A stretch of 64,000 nt of DNA. It comes from an uncultured Lachnoclostridium sp. GTDB lineage: Bacteria > Bacillota > Clostridia > Lachnospirales > Lachnospiraceae. The stretch lies in assembly GCA_946415315.1 (NCBI GenBank), contig CAMKRZ010000008.1, forward strand, positions 29,791 through 93,790. The letters are read 5' to 3'. This document shows positions 44,561 to 55,700 of this stretch, piece by piece; position 1 is the first letter of the stretch; every line of letters begins with the position of its first letter. Position numbers and translations under genes: made by a program. The notes below the pieces were generated by a model. It was not told the DNA's origin, made no database searches, and was given only the letters and a program-made list of their open reading frames with translations.

Positions 44561-45740
44561 GGTAGTATACCCTCCTTGAGAAGATCAGGAACACAATTCC
44601 CAGGAATGCAGCGATTATCAGGAAGAAAACCCAGGATTCGGCAGCCATCTTTCCGTACTCGAAACGGATCAGCAGCGTGTCGTTGATAACTTTCATCAAC
44701 CCACTGTCGGTTCTTGTAAAGAAGTCAATCACGGTGTAAACGACATTCACGAGGATCATGGAGCTGATCATCGGGAACGTAATCTTCCAGAAACTCTCCC
44801 ATCCGGTACAACCCTCCATCTTGGCCGCCTCGTACATGCTCGGCGGGATAGTCTGGAGTCCGGACAGGAAAATGATGATCTGGATACCGGACGACATGGC
44901 TATGTCGTACACCTGCCCCACGATATCGATGACGTATTGGAAGAATTTGTTGCCGGTCTCACCTGATAGGAGTATATCCTCCAATGTCTTGGTTATGACC
45001 GCCGCACTGTTCTCTTCCTTCATTGCGTCGGAAATGCTGCTCAGCAACTGGTTATTGGACTCCAGTCCGAGGAACACGCCGGCCGAAAGAATAACCGGCA
45101 GGAAGTAAATGGCACGAACCACGGTACGGCCGCGGAACTCCTGGTTCAGCAGGGATGCCATAAAGAAACTGAACACCAGGATACCGGGAACGAACAGAAG
45201 CATACGCTCCAACTCATTTCCGAGAGCTTCATAATAGTCGGTGTCAATCTTGAAAATCCAGTAGAAGTTGGAACTTGAGTTCCAAAGGCCGAGCCACTCG
45301 AATTTCAGGCCCTGGCCGGGTGTCGCGGAAACTCTGTTCAGTGTCATGTACAAAGACATTCCGAGCGGATAACACAGGAACAGAAGGAATCCGATGATAA
45401 ACGGCAGGCAGAACAGAATTCCGGCGATCGCGTTTCCGCGCTCGAGGTTCTTGGTGCGCTTCCTCTTCGGCTTGTCCGACGCGGGATTCTTTCTTGCAGA
45501 TGCGAAAGCGGACTTCTTCGCAGCAGTGAACGGATCATCCTCCTCGGATGCCTGTTCAACCGCCGCAGCAGCCTTCTCAGCCGCTGCCTCAAAAGAATCC
45601 TCCGCCTGATCTGCAACTTCGGCTGCTTCGGAGGCAACCCCGGACAGTTCTGCTTCCGCATCATCGACTGCTGCATTCACATTGATCCGCACAGTCTCGT
45701 CAAGCTGATCTTCGGTCAACTTGTTGATATCTTGACTCAT
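44553..45740 (-). CDS. Sugar ABC transporter permease (MalF type) with acidic N-terminal extension
   Basis: A 395-aa permease. The last 290 residues carry about six membrane helices and the EAA loop YEAAKMEGCTGWESFWKITFPMI near residue 310. The first 95 residues or so are cytoplasmic, Ala/Glu-rich and end in a basic KPKRKRTK cluster; this extension is not part of the common fold. AAAGGAGG precedes the start. It follows the DUF5696-like gene by 16 bases and overlaps the MalG-type gene after it. Confidence 0.9.
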   Translation of the reverse strand: MSQDINKLTEDQLDETVRINVNAAVDDAEAELSGVASEAAEVADQAEDSFEAAAEKAAAAVEQASEEDDPFTAAKKSAFASARKNPASDKPKRKRTKNLERGNAIAGILFCLPFIIGFLLFLCYPLGMSLYMTLNRVSATPGQGLKFEWLGLWNSSSNFYWIFKIDTDYYEALGNELERMLLFVPGILVFSFFMASLLNQEFRGRTVVRAIYFLPVILSAGVFLGLESNNQLLSSISDAMKEENSAAVITKTLEDILLSGETGNKFFQYVIDIVGQVYDIAMSSGIQIIIFLSGLQTIPPSMYEAAKMEGCTGWESFWKITFPMISSMILVNVVYTVIDFFTRTDSGLMKVINDTLLIRFEYGKMAAESWVFFLIIAAFLGIVFLIFSRRVYYHD

Positions 45741-45756
45741 TATCCGTTGCCTCCTT

Positions 45757-48399
45757 TCACCTTATAATCCAATCCTGAGCGGGAATGACATCGCCGTTTT
45801 CCAGCTTGTAATCCGCCGTACGGTAGTTGACATAGACCGTCGTTCCGTTTGAGAACTTCGTCATGCGGATGCCGCTGGCAATAATCTGATGATCCTCGAT
45901 CTCTGCGCCATAGGTGCCTGCGAAATCCGTTTTGAATCTCTGATACCACTTGATCGCATCATTCTTCCAGCTGTCGTAGTTCGCGCCGAAAAGATACGTA
46001 TAATCCGACTCTGCCAGATCCATGCCTTCGTTATGCATGAACGTGAAGTACAATCCTGCGCCTGTTTCCGCACAGTTCAGAAGATTGTTTGTGAAGTCTG
46101 CAGTGACATTGAGTGCGTCGCCGGTGTACTCCACCAATCCGTGAAGAACGATCGGGAAGAACGGGATCGATTCATCCAAAAGGCTGTGATGGTCGGAATC
46201 CACATCCATGTCGAGGATCAGATCTGCCTTTGCGACCGCATAGTCGAACGGATCATACATAACGATCTTCGATCCGCCGTTCACGATCTCGTCCAGCACG
46301 GAGACCTGTCCGTCTCTGGCCTTCTCGCGGGTTACCGTCTTCTTGCGGTTAAAATCGGAGGACAGACTATTTCCGATATCGGTAAATGCAATATTGGAAA
46401 GTCCGAGATCCTTGATCTCTTCGACATATCCGCGCATCGTCTTCTCAACATAACCCGGATTTGCCAGATAGTAATACTCGCTGCCCTCGTTCACTCCGTA
46501 CCAGACCTTGCTGAAGTCCTGCATTTTCATGAACTCGCGGGACAGGGATTTTGCAGTATCACGACGATACTGGAAACTGTCAAACAGACCGTTGTCATAT
46601 ACATACGTGAAGCCCGCCTTGAGATACAGCTTGTTGCCGGCATCCTGTATGCTGCTGACTGCTTTATTAAACGCGCTCTTTCCGCCGAGCACGCGGATCA
46701 GGCTTACGTCATCCGCAGGATCATGTCTGACTCCGTCATTGAACCAGCCTTCCAGCACGACAGACATATTGGTAAAGCCGGAATCATTGAGATCCTTCAC
46801 GATGTCTGCCATCTGCTCGTATGTGGTCAGTGCGAACGGACGAACCTTCGGGAATCCGAGAACGTGCTGTACCTTGTCGATCGCGCCCACCAGTTCAACT
46901 GCTACAGGCAGATCGCCGGACACCGTCGAATTCTTAAACTCGGGATTTCTTTCGAGATAGTAATCGCGGTACGCCTTAGCCATATCAACATAATTTGAAC
47001 TGCTCAGCGAGCGATACCGGATAACAATGCTCTCATCCTTTGCAAGTTCCTGTTCGAAACCGTAAATGTTACCGGTGGAACGTTTACCGACGTTCACTTC
47101 CTCGTTGTGGATAATGCTGAACGTGGTATATACATAGTTTACGTTAAGGCTGCCTACGACGTTGGACTTGATGATGCCGTAGCTTTCACCCTTCTCGATC
47201 ATCGCCAGCATCGACTGGTTCAGCGTCTCCTTCTGTTCGCCGGCGCCTCTTCCGGTAACGGCAATGCCGTAAACCGGATAGTTCACCAGGGGATCGGAGA
47301 CATACTCGACTCTGGTCATGCAGTAGTCGGTACCGTAGATTTTGGCGGTGTACGTCTGCTGGCTTTTCTTGCCGTTAAAGTTGATGATCGCACCGCTTCC
47401 GTCCGGAACAAACATGTAACCGTCCGACGTTGCGGGTTCCGACATCATATACGGAAGAACGATGAGCTCCGTCATCGGATAATCCGAACGGAACTGCATC
47501 TGGTCGTAAGGAACCTCAACAACCAGATCGTCACCTTCGAGTTTCAGGATCATGGTAACGTTGTAAGCCGGCTGCGTAACGCCTGCGGACTCATCGACAT
47601 ACTCACGCTGATCCTCGATCCACTCTTCCTTGGTATAATCGATTTCCGTCTTCAGGATCTCTTCCAGGATTTCCAGTTTCCAGCCCTGATAACCGTCACG
47701 GCGTACATAGAGTGTCTCCACCTCACCCTTCTCAAGAGGAGTCTTGATCTTCGGGTATTTTTCGAGATAGGACTTATAGTTCTTACCCTGTGCGCGCTTC
47801 CAAGTCATTTCGATATAGCAGTCCTTGAATGTCTTCAGATTTTCCTCTGCCTTCTCCGACTGGAATCCACCTATAATCTCCTCGTAGCGTTCCTTGGTGA
47901 TAACTTCCGGAACGAGATATGTATGGGAAATCTTACCGATCGTGTACTTGATGGTAACAGTATTGTTAGCCTCATCAACTTCCGAAGTGAAGTTGTTTCG
48001 CTCAATACACTGAACAAACGAATCCAGCGTCTGCTCGTTGCCGGCGGAGTTTTTATACTTGACGATCATGAGCGCTTCCAGCTCCTTGTGACTCTTGTTG
48101 GCCACCTGAGCGGAAGAATACCAGCGATTGCCGTCTTTGTCCGTCAGCGTAAACTGTGTCGTGTCTTGGTCAAACACCAATGTAAGACTTCCGTTGGAGA
48201 GAGTTTTGACTCCAAGCTTCACTTCCGGATCATGCTGGTAAGGAATGATCTCCTCGATATTGGCAGCTGTCGTTTTCGTTCCGAAATGCCACGCGAGGAA
48301 TACCAGAACACCGATCACCACAATTGCGATGGGGTATCCGATCAGTTTTGATTTGTTGTTCTTTGCAAATTCTTTAAGTGCTCTTTTCACTGATTTCAT
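45757..48399 (-). CDS. Large membrane-anchored DUF5696-like protein
   Basis: An 880-aa protein with one N-terminal membrane helix (about residues 20-42) and a large extracytoplasmic part. By eye it fits the DUF5696-type proteins that occur beside CUT1 sugar importers in Paenibacillus and Lachnospiraceae. Segments such as DMAKAYRDYYLER, a barrel-like region near residues 490-700 (VVLEGWFNDGVRHDP, IAFTDIGNSLSSDFN) and MYDPFDYAVAKADLILDMDVDSD recall a glycosidase-like TIM barrel, though no catalytic pair can be assigned safely. AAAGGAGG precedes the ATG. Its place between two transporter cassettes suggests glycan handling at the surface (inference). Confidence 0.75.
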   Translation of the reverse strand: MKSVKRALKEFAKNNKSKLIGYPIAIVVIGVLVFLAWHFGTKTTAANIEEIIPYQHDPEVKLGVKTLSNGSLTLVFDQDTTQFTLTDKDGNRWYSSAQVANKSHKELEALMIVKYKNSAGNEQTLDSFVQCIERNNFTSEVDEANNTVTIKYTIGKISHTYLVPEVITKERYEEIIGGFQSEKAEENLKTFKDCYIEMTWKRAQGKNYKSYLEKYPKIKTPLEKGEVETLYVRRDGYQGWKLEILEEILKTEIDYTKEEWIEDQREYVDESAGVTQPAYNVTMILKLEGDDLVVEVPYDQMQFRSDYPMTELIVLPYMMSEPATSDGYMFVPDGSGAIINFNGKKSQQTYTAKIYGTDYCMTRVEYVSDPLVNYPVYGIAVTGRGAGEQKETLNQSMLAMIEKGESYGIIKSNVVGSLNVNYVYTTFSIIHNEEVNVGKRSTGNIYGFEQELAKDESIVIRYRSLSSSNYVDMAKAYRDYYLERNPEFKNSTVSGDLPVAVELVGAIDKVQHVLGFPKVRPFALTTYEQMADIVKDLNDSGFTNMSVVLEGWFNDGVRHDPADDVSLIRVLGGKSAFNKAVSSIQDAGNKLYLKAGFTYVYDNGLFDSFQYRRDTAKSLSREFMKMQDFSKVWYGVNEGSEYYYLANPGYVEKTMRGYVEEIKDLGLSNIAFTDIGNSLSSDFNRKKTVTREKARDGQVSVLDEIVNGGSKIVMYDPFDYAVAKADLILDMDVDSDHHSLLDESIPFFPIVLHGLVEYTGDALNVTADFTNNLLNCAETGAGLYFTFMHNEGMDLAESDYTYLFGANYDSWKNDAIKWYQRFKTDFAGTYGAEIEDHQIIASGIRMTKFSNGTTVYVNYRTADYKLENGDVIPAQDWIIR

Positions 48400-48421
48400 T
48401 TAACTACCTCCTTTCGCATTG

Positions 48422-49096
48422 TCATAATCGGAACAATATTTCCTTATATATGGAAATGAAGAATACCACCGCATCACTGATCAAACTGAAGAACAGCAGC
48501 GCGATGAACATGATGACTGCCATGCCCAGGAGGGAGATGAGAATAGCCACCAGACCCCAGCCGAGGGAGTAGTCATGAATCATCAGCACCGCACAGAGGA
48601 TTAGGAAACCTGCCCAGATCAGTGCAAACGTGTTGAAGTAGGTGTAGAAGACGCCTTCCTCTTTCGTTGTGATATTACTGAGAAAGATCATCGGAATACC
48701 GATCAGCGGATACGGTGTAAGCGCGTATGCGGTTCCCATGTAGATCTCGTAATAGTGTCCTTTACCGTTCAGGAGTGTCGTGACACACCAGTTGGCCGTC
48801 ACCCAGATGATCAACGGAACAAGAATACCGAGCGTATTGAGCCAGATACTGAACTCACTCCACCGGGTGTTATTTACAAGGAAACTACTGAATCGACGAT
48901 CCCAAAGGTGCGTCAGCACGGTCAGGATGACGATTGTATGAGCGGCTGCCATGGAACCGCGCTTCTCATGCGTGAGATCCCAGAAGCCGTCGAATGGGTG
49001 AAGGATTACATAGAGTGCATACCGCAGCGTCTTGCGATAGTGTGCCCAGCCTTCCCCTTTGAAAAACGATGCGATACCGGAGAATACTTTACTCAT
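48422..49096 (-). CDS. YIP1-family-like integral membrane protein
   Basis: A 224-aa protein with about five membrane helices and the YIP1-like opening ILHPFDGFWDLTHEKRGS near residue 32. Bacterial YIP1 proteins have no settled function. Its start overlaps the stop of the preceding NHL/TPR-like gene by four bases (ATGA), so translation is coupled, and it is 22 bases from the DUF5696-like gene. The three together look like one membrane complex linked to sugar uptake (inference). Confidence 0.8.
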   Translation of the reverse strand: MSKVFSGIASFFKGEGWAHYRKTLRYALYVILHPFDGFWDLTHEKRGSMAAAHTIVILTVLTHLWDRRFSSFLVNNTRWSEFSIWLNTLGILVPLIIWVTANWCVTTLLNGKGHYYEIYMGTAYALTPYPLIGIPMIFLSNITTKEEGVFYTYFNTFALIWAGFLILCAVLMIHDYSLGWGLVAILISLLGMAVIMFIALLFFSLISDAVVFFISIYKEILFRL

Positions 49097-50904
49097 GCCT
49101 CTCTAATCTCCTTTCGCAGTTTTCTTACCTTACGGACAATCTTCGGAATAATGACCAGCAGTGCAATCGCCACCACGAAGTAAATGATGTACTTCTCCAC
49201 AACCTGTTCACGGTAATGCTGGTAAGCTTTCGAGTAGTTCTCGGAATCATGCGCATTCTCGAAATATCTCATGGCTTCCTCATAGTTGTCGGTACGAAGA
49301 AGAGCACGTCCGATACCGATGTAAGCCAGTTCGAGGTTGCCGTTATACTGGAGGATTCTCTTCCATACCTCTGCGGACTCGTCATAGTAACCGAGCTTAT
49401 AGAGGCGAAGTGCCTCATTGATCATCCTGCCGTAATCCGTCATGGTAAACTCGGTGATGCTTCCCGCCAGACTGTCGAGAACCAGAATGGTCTCCTCGTC
49501 GAGGTTGTCCATCGAGATTGCCATGTACTTCTGGAAACGGCCGCGGGAATAACCCGTGTTGCCGAATGCATACAGGAGATTTCCCTGGAAGTCGTACATG
49601 AACAGCTTGCCTCTGGTCTTATCCAGACAGCAGTAGGTGTCATTGTTAAATGCGATCACATCAACAAACTTGGATGCGCCGGAAGGTGCGGTTCCCTTGG
49701 TATTGCCCCAGCTCAGGTCGCCCATCGGGAAAGCGGTACCGTTTCGGATCAGGATGTCGGTTCCCATTGCGTTCAACTTACGCACCGGCGTTGCGGTTCC
49801 GTCCCAGATATCCTGGTCCTCGAGGGAACTGATCGTCGCGTAGATGAATCCGCGGGAGTCAACACTCAGGTTGTTGTACTCGGTCGGAACGAACTGTGCG
49901 CTTCGGTCTCTCTGCTCCTGCGTCTTCAGCTTTCTCCACAGTTTCTGAATAAGACTGATCACAACTTTGGCAGCGCCCATATAACCCTTGAACGAACCGT
50001 CTTTGTTGAACTCCATAAAACCGTTCAATACACCCTGTGCCTGAACATAGGTGCGGTACGCCATATCCGTAACAAGATGCTCCGGATGGAAAATGAAATC
50101 CTTTCCGAGCGTGTCATCCTGCGGGTCGCGGATCACGCTGACCACGTTGAGGTCATAATCGCAATGGATAACGCGGCAGTGCTGGCAGTCGGCGATGTAC
50201 AGGTCGTACTCGCGGTCCAGATCCTGGCGCACAACATTGGCCTTGCGCTCCTTCGGAGCTTTCGGTGCTTCCGTGGGAGTCGGAGTTGCTTCTCCGCCGT
50301 CTCCTCCCTCGGGAGTCGGGGTCGGAGTCTCCTCCGCTTCCTTCTGCTCTTCCTCACCGGCGGTTTCATCTTTCTTCTCTTCTCCGTCGGCAGGCGTTTC
50401 TTCAGTCTTGGCTTCGTCCGGGAAGACGTAGGGATCTCCGCGGTATTCGCCGTAGTTTGTCAGGCGATCTTCAAGTGTTACCTTCTTAACGAAGATATCG
50501 GTCGGGTTGAACAGTGTGTTGTCCACCGCGCCGTCGTAGGTCATAGCCTCTGCAAACTTCTGGGCAAGCTGGACCGTATAGATGATACGAACAAGTTCGT
50601 AAACACCTTCCACTTTTCTCAACTCCACGATGCGGTTGTTCTTGGTATCGCATACGAATACCAGATCATCGATACAGAACAGGCTGGTTGCACCGGAGAA
50701 TCTTCCGAGTTCTTCATCCAGCGTGGCAGGGAAAACAACATTGGTCACCGCAAATGCGTTCGGTGATGCCATTTCCTCGCCCCAGTAACTGTACGAGTAG
50801 GTGTACCAGTCGTCATCATCAGCGATCGCGTTGGAGAGGGAGGAAAGCAGCATGCACAGAAGCATCAGCAGTACGATAAAACGTTTAGTACTCGTCTTCA
50901 TCAT
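49093..50904 (-). CDS. Secreted NHL-like beta-propeller and TPR-like protein with C-terminal membrane helix
   Basis: A 603-aa exported protein. A signal peptide covers about residues 1-28. NHL/propeller-like strands follow (FCIDDLVFVCDTKNNRIVEL, YIADCQHCRVIHCDYDLNVV, VIAFNNDTYCCLDKTRGKLFMYDFQGNLLYAFG), interrupted by an acidic insert with TPTPEGGDGGEATPTPTE. A TPR-like pair lies near residues 500-570 (ALRLYKLGYYDESAEVWKRIL). A membrane helix (IYFVVAIALLVIIP) and a basic tail end the protein. AAAGGAGG precedes the start. The overall build suggests an outer-face scaffold anchored beside the importer; the exact role is unknown. Confidence 0.78.
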   Translation of the reverse strand: MMKTSTKRFIVLLMLLCMLLSSLSNAIADDDDWYTYSYSYWGEEMASPNAFAVTNVVFPATLDEELGRFSGATSLFCIDDLVFVCDTKNNRIVELRKVEGVYELVRIIYTVQLAQKFAEAMTYDGAVDNTLFNPTDIFVKKVTLEDRLTNYGEYRGDPYVFPDEAKTEETPADGEEKKDETAGEEEQKEAEETPTPTPEGGDGGEATPTPTEAPKAPKERKANVVRQDLDREYDLYIADCQHCRVIHCDYDLNVVSVIRDPQDDTLGKDFIFHPEHLVTDMAYRTYVQAQGVLNGFMEFNKDGSFKGYMGAAKVVISLIQKLWRKLKTQEQRDRSAQFVPTEYNNLSVDSRGFIYATISSLEDQDIWDGTATPVRKLNAMGTDILIRNGTAFPMGDLSWGNTKGTAPSGASKFVDVIAFNNDTYCCLDKTRGKLFMYDFQGNLLYAFGNTGYSRGRFQKYMAISMDNLDEETILVLDSLAGSITEFTMTDYGRMINEALRLYKLGYYDESAEVWKRILQYNGNLELAYIGIGRALLRTDNYEEAMRYFENAHDSENYSKAYQHYREQVVEKYIIYFVVAIALLVIIPKIVRKVRKLRKEIREA

Positions 50905-50913
50905 TTTCCTCCT

Positions 50914-51780
50914 TTACTCTTTGATACCGGAGCTTGCCATGGTCTCGACGATGTTGCTCTGTGCGAGGATGAAGCAAAGCAGCGGCAGGATCATCATGAA
51001 CAGGGTTGCTGCGGATGCTGCACCGGTACGGGCAACACCGCCTGCGCCGATCGTCTGCAGTGCAAACGGGAGCATCTTCAACTCGTCACGATAGATGTAG
51101 GTGGTACCGGCGTTGTTCCACAGTGCCTGGATTGAGAAGATCATCAGGGTGAGGATAGCCGGCTTTACAAGCGGCAAGACGATGGAAATGTAAACCTTAA
51201 GTTCCTTGGCGCCGTCAATCTTGGCAGCCTCGATCAGTACATCCGGGATACTGGACTCAATGAACTGCTTCATAAGGAAGAGTCCCATCGGCATTGCGAA
51301 TGCCGGGATGATCAGGGAGAGGTACGTGTTCGTCAATCCGAGCTTTGCCATGATCAGGTAGCCCGGGATCTGTGTTACGTAACCCGTGAACATGAGGGCT
51401 ACGGTAACTGCTGCGAAAAATGTTCTGCTTCCGGGGAAGCGATACTTGGCAAGCACATAAGCTGCTGCGGAAGCGATCATGATATGACCGACCGTTCCGA
51501 CTGTCGTCACGAAGATGGAGTTGAACATGTATCTCGTGAAGGTGACGACACCCTGCTTATTCAGGAGCAGGAACAGGTCGCTGAAGTTGTCCGTTGTAGG
51601 CTGACGAACGAACAGCTTCGGCGGGTAGATAAAGAGCTCGTTCAGCGGTTTGAATGCCGCATTGATCGCATATACCAGCGGGAAAGCGAAGAACGCGCCG
51701 AAAATGCAAAGTACGATCGCAACACCGACGTCACCTGCGCGGGAACGATTCGGTTGTCTGCCGGATTTAATCTTTTTCAT
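50914..51780 (-). CDS. Carbohydrate ABC transporter permease (MalG type)
   Basis: A 288-aa permease with six membrane helices and the EAA loop EAAKIDGAKELKVYISIVLPLVKPA near residue 185. AGGAGG precedes the start. It lies 15 bases after the MalF-type partner and belongs to the first importer with the 1003-aa binding protein. It is distinct from the MalG-type protein at 43541. Confidence 0.92.
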   Translation of the reverse strand: MKKIKSGRQPNRSRAGDVGVAIVLCIFGAFFAFPLVYAINAAFKPLNELFIYPPKLFVRQPTTDNFSDLFLLLNKQGVVTFTRYMFNSIFVTTVGTVGHIMIASAAAYVLAKYRFPGSRTFFAAVTVALMFTGYVTQIPGYLIMAKLGLTNTYLSLIIPAFAMPMGLFLMKQFIESSIPDVLIEAAKIDGAKELKVYISIVLPLVKPAILTLMIFSIQALWNNAGTTYIYRDELKMLPFALQTIGAGGVARTGAASAATLFMMILPLLCFILAQSNIVETMASSGIKE

Positions 51781-51795
51781 TGCTCGTTCCTCCTA

Positions 51796-52728
51796 TCAGG
51801 TTCCCAGGCGCATCAGGAAACGCTGGATAAATTTATTACACAGGTACATAACTGCAAACAGCACGGTTGCGACGGCGGAAGCATATCCCATCTCGAATCG
51901 GTAGGAACCGTAGTCGATCAGGTGCGTAACAACGGTATGCGCCGCATAGTCGGTGCTCGGGAAACCACAGAGGTTCATCGAGACATCCGCGGTGTTGAAG
52001 GACTGGGAGATTGCCATGACGGCACCGAACATCAACATGGACTTCATGTTCGGAAGGGTAATGTACCACAGTTCCTGCCAGCGGTTGCGGATACCGTCCA
52101 CATAACCGGCTTCGTACTGGTCTGCCGGGATGGTGTTGAGACCTGCGATGAAGGACAGGAAACCGGCACCAAGCGACAGCCACAACTGTACGACAATAAC
52201 GATGACCAGCATGTAGCGGGGGTCAGTCAGCCACAGGACAGGGTTGTCCAGGAATCCCCACTCTACCATATAAGAGTTGAAGTAACCGTAAGCGTCACCA
52301 CTGAAGATGATGCTCCAGATCAGATATACCTGACCGGAGATCGTCGGCGCGTAGAATACGAGCACCGCGATCGCGCGGATGCTTCTCGGCAGCTCATGGA
52401 TCAGCCATGCGAAGATGAATGCCATGATGTAACCGATCGGACCTGTGATAGCCGCGATCAGGAACGTGTTCTTGACAGCGGTCAGGAAAATGTCATCCGC
52501 GAGGATCAGGTTGATGTAGTTCTGGAACCCGATGAATCTCGCCGGCTGCAGCACGTTGAAATACGTGAAACTGTAGCAGATTGAAACGATAACGGGCGCG
52601 ATAAAGAACAGGGTAAAAACGATTGCGTAAGGCAGAAGGAACAGGTAACAGGTACTGTGGTCCTTGATGTCCTTCCAGAGGAAGTGAGCCTGACGCTTTT
52701 TACTTGCTTTCCAATTGGCTATACTCAT
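51796..52728 (-). CDS. Sugar ABC transporter permease (MalF type)
   Basis: A 310-aa permease with six membrane helices and the EAA loop YEAGYVDGIRNRWQELWYITLPNMKSM near residue 215. AAAGGAGAG precedes the start. It pairs with the MalG-type protein at 50914 and lies 17 bases downstream of the large binding protein gene. Sugars imported through it cannot be named from sequence. Confidence 0.92.
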   Translation of the reverse strand: MSIANWKASKKRQAHFLWKDIKDHSTCYLFLLPYAIVFTLFFIAPVIVSICYSFTYFNVLQPARFIGFQNYINLILADDIFLTAVKNTFLIAAITGPIGYIMAFIFAWLIHELPRSIRAIAVLVFYAPTISGQVYLIWSIIFSGDAYGYFNSYMVEWGFLDNPVLWLTDPRYMLVIVIVVQLWLSLGAGFLSFIAGLNTIPADQYEAGYVDGIRNRWQELWYITLPNMKSMLMFGAVMAISQSFNTADVSMNLCGFPSTDYAAHTVVTHLIDYGSYRFEMGYASAVATVLFAVMYLCNKFIQRFLMRLGT

Positions 52729-52745
52729 TGTCTAGGCTCTCCTTT

Positions 52746-55700
52746 CTATTCTGTCGGAAGACCGAATTCTTTTCTCTTCTTGATCAACTCGTCATTGATA
52801 TCGCGCGTGTAATCCAGAAGCGTCTCACGAGGATCCATGTTCTGGTTCATAACTTTACGGATCGCGTTGATGATGTGACGGTTGGTGTAGTATCCGCCGG
52901 GAACTTCAGGAGTACCGACAACCCAGTTCCACTGCTCAAGAAGCATCTCGCGCTGTGCGGTGCTCCATGCGAGCTGGTTGAATGCCTCAATGTTCGCGGA
53001 TGCGTATCTTGCGGACTCACCCATGACAGCCTCAAGTTCCTTGCCGTAACGGGCCTGTACCTTCGAACTTCCCCACCACTGCAGGAACGTCCAGGACTCT
53101 TCCGGATATTCTGTTGTGCCGAGGATCATTGCACAGGTTCCCCAGCAACCGCAGCTTCTGTTGATATCCTGCTTGCCGTCGCCGTCGGCATCCACCGGAT
53201 CGCCGTTCTCATCGACAACAGGTGTGCCGGGCAGAACTGCCATATCCCACAGACCGCGGATCTCCGGCGCGGAGACAACCAGCGTGTTGAAGTTGTTGAA
53301 ATCTACGAAACCGATCGGCATCTCACCGGTACGGAAACGGTCGACAAAGTTGTAATCGGTCGGTGTCTTATAGTGCGTGAAGAACATCGTGTAATACTCG
53401 AACGCCTCAACCGCGATATCACCGTCGAGGAGTACGCGGGAACCGTTGTCGTTATACAGCTTGCCGTTTCTCTGATACAGCTGTGCGAAGAAACCGTTCA
53501 TATCCGGGTTCGTCACACCGTTGATCTTACGCTCGGTGGAAGGTACGCCGACGTTCATGTTGGCATTCTGGATAACCGAAAGCATTGCGATCAGGTCTTC
53601 CCAGGTATCCGGGATCTCAAGTTTGAGTTCCTCAAGGATATCCGTGCGGTAGAACATCAGGTTGTAATACTGCGTCTCGGGAAGTCCGAACACGCCTTCG
53701 TGTTCCTGGTTGTTCTCGTCTTTGTACGTATATTTATAAGGAACATACGAAGACGGCATGAACTCGCTGAAGCACTCCTCAAAGCTCTTGATTCCCTTGG
53801 ATGCATCGCCCTTAAACTGTGTCAGGTCAATGGACGCGCCTCGCAGAGCGTAGTTGACCGGTTCTCCGGAGGCAACGTTGAGTGCCACATCCGGACCGGT
53901 CTTCGCGACCGTTGCCGGAAGCAGAACCGCTGCGGTCATCAGGTCGACGTTGACACCGATGTTGTATGTGCCTACGAAGTCATCGTCGATCATGTCCTTC
54001 AGGATCGTACACTGGTCACGGCCGGCGAAGATCCAGACCGTGATAACTTTCATGTCATCGCTGTCCTCGTAAACGTTACCGATCGCGTTGTAGTCGATAA
54101 CGAACGAAGCGAGGAAGGAACGGATCTCGTGTGCAGCCTTGTCGAGCCAGCTCACGGAGTCATCCGGGATATCATACTTGGTTCCGGATACGATCATGTA
54201 GTCGATATCCAGATTGGATTCTCTCAGGTTCAGGATGGAAGTACCAAGTGAACTTACATTGAGCTTGAATGTACTGAGGCCGCCCGGAATCTTGTCCGGG
54301 TCTTCAACGAAACGTTCCAGCTGCGTAGCCAGCGTAAGCAGGGAGCTGACCTGTTGTCCGGATTCACCGGTGTACTCGACAAGCTCATCGATGATCTTGT
54401 AGAGAACCTTGACTTCCGTCCTCATCGTGGAAATAACATCAGGATATTCCTTATCGATGTTATAGTCGCGGTCCGGATCCGGCTCCGTGCCGGTGTACAC
54501 GAGAATACGACGATAAACCTGGTTCATACGGTACACGCTGTCGGTCATCTCATTGAGGATGTCACCGATCGCTCCGAGCGTAACCTGCAGACGGATCCGG
54601 TTAACGCCCGCGTTGAGACGGAACAGATACGGATTGCCGTCGTCGTCCGAAAGCGTAAGCATCTGCCAGTCATTGTCAAAGTCAAATTTGATCGCGGATA
54701 CTTCCTTGAACGGAATCTCGCCGTTGATATACATGGAGCGGCAGGATACGTAACCACGGTTGTAGTTCTGACGGGTCTTCATCGTCAGACGATAGTAACC
54801 GTCACTCGGAACTTCCACTTCCCACTCGATCCACTGACCGGCATACTTCCAGTTCTGGCCGCCGCCCATGTTGATCACCTGGTGCTTGACATCGTAAGGC
54901 TCGGTTCCTGCAGAACTGCGGTCGTAGGTGGAATACAGGGACTGCGAAGATCTTGCCCTCGACTTCTCTCCCTGGACTTTCGTGCCGAAGTCCGTCGCCG
55001 CAGACGAAGTGTCTGCGCCGGCGATGTATTCTGCATACGTCGGATAGTCCTTAACAGGACTGAGGACCAGCGAGCGGAGGATCAACGTTTCCTGCTTAGC
55101 TTCGAAACGGATCCTGTTCTCTCCCTGGTCGAAATAAAAGCAATACGGGGTATCGACGTAACCGAGCTCATCGCAAAGGCTTACGTCCTCCCATCTGGGA
55201 AGTTCAACCTGAGCCGGACGGATCTCGTTGCCCTGGTTGTCCTTCTTGGGCTCCTTCTCATCTGTCCATACGCGAGGCAGCATGATCGCATCCGCACCGC
55301 TGAACGGCATTATATCGTTGATCTTCAGCACGCGCTCGATCTCGATGCCGCGGGACGTCTCCTTGTCCTGATCCGGATAGTAGCTGAGGTTAATATAGTA
55401 GAAACCCGCCTCCGGAACATTCGCTCTCAACTCGACGGCACCGCCCTCGTACGAGACGAGCGCATTGTCCACTCCGCCGATTGAAGCATACTTGTAGTTC
55501 GAGCTGTTCGCTGCAACGATCGCATCCAAAGGAACCTCGATCGTCTGCTGGGGTTTTGCCGCGCCGCTGTGGCGGAGCAGATAGGCGCTGTAGGTATCGC
55601 TGCGGCCTTCACTGATCAGTGTGTTGATATCAAGGTCGGCATACTTATCCTTATACGTCTTGGCTCCACTAAGCTTTCCGTAGATCAGAATCGCGGCAAC

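Noticed and set aside
49069-50766. Plus-strand 565-aa ORF opposite the NHL-like gene
   Set aside because: The minus-strand gene has a signal peptide, a strong ribosome binding site and overlaps its neighbours in operon style; the plus-strand ORF has none of these.
52704-54251. Plus-strand 515-aa ORF opposite the large binding protein
   Set aside because: Antisense shadow without start signal or recognisable domain.
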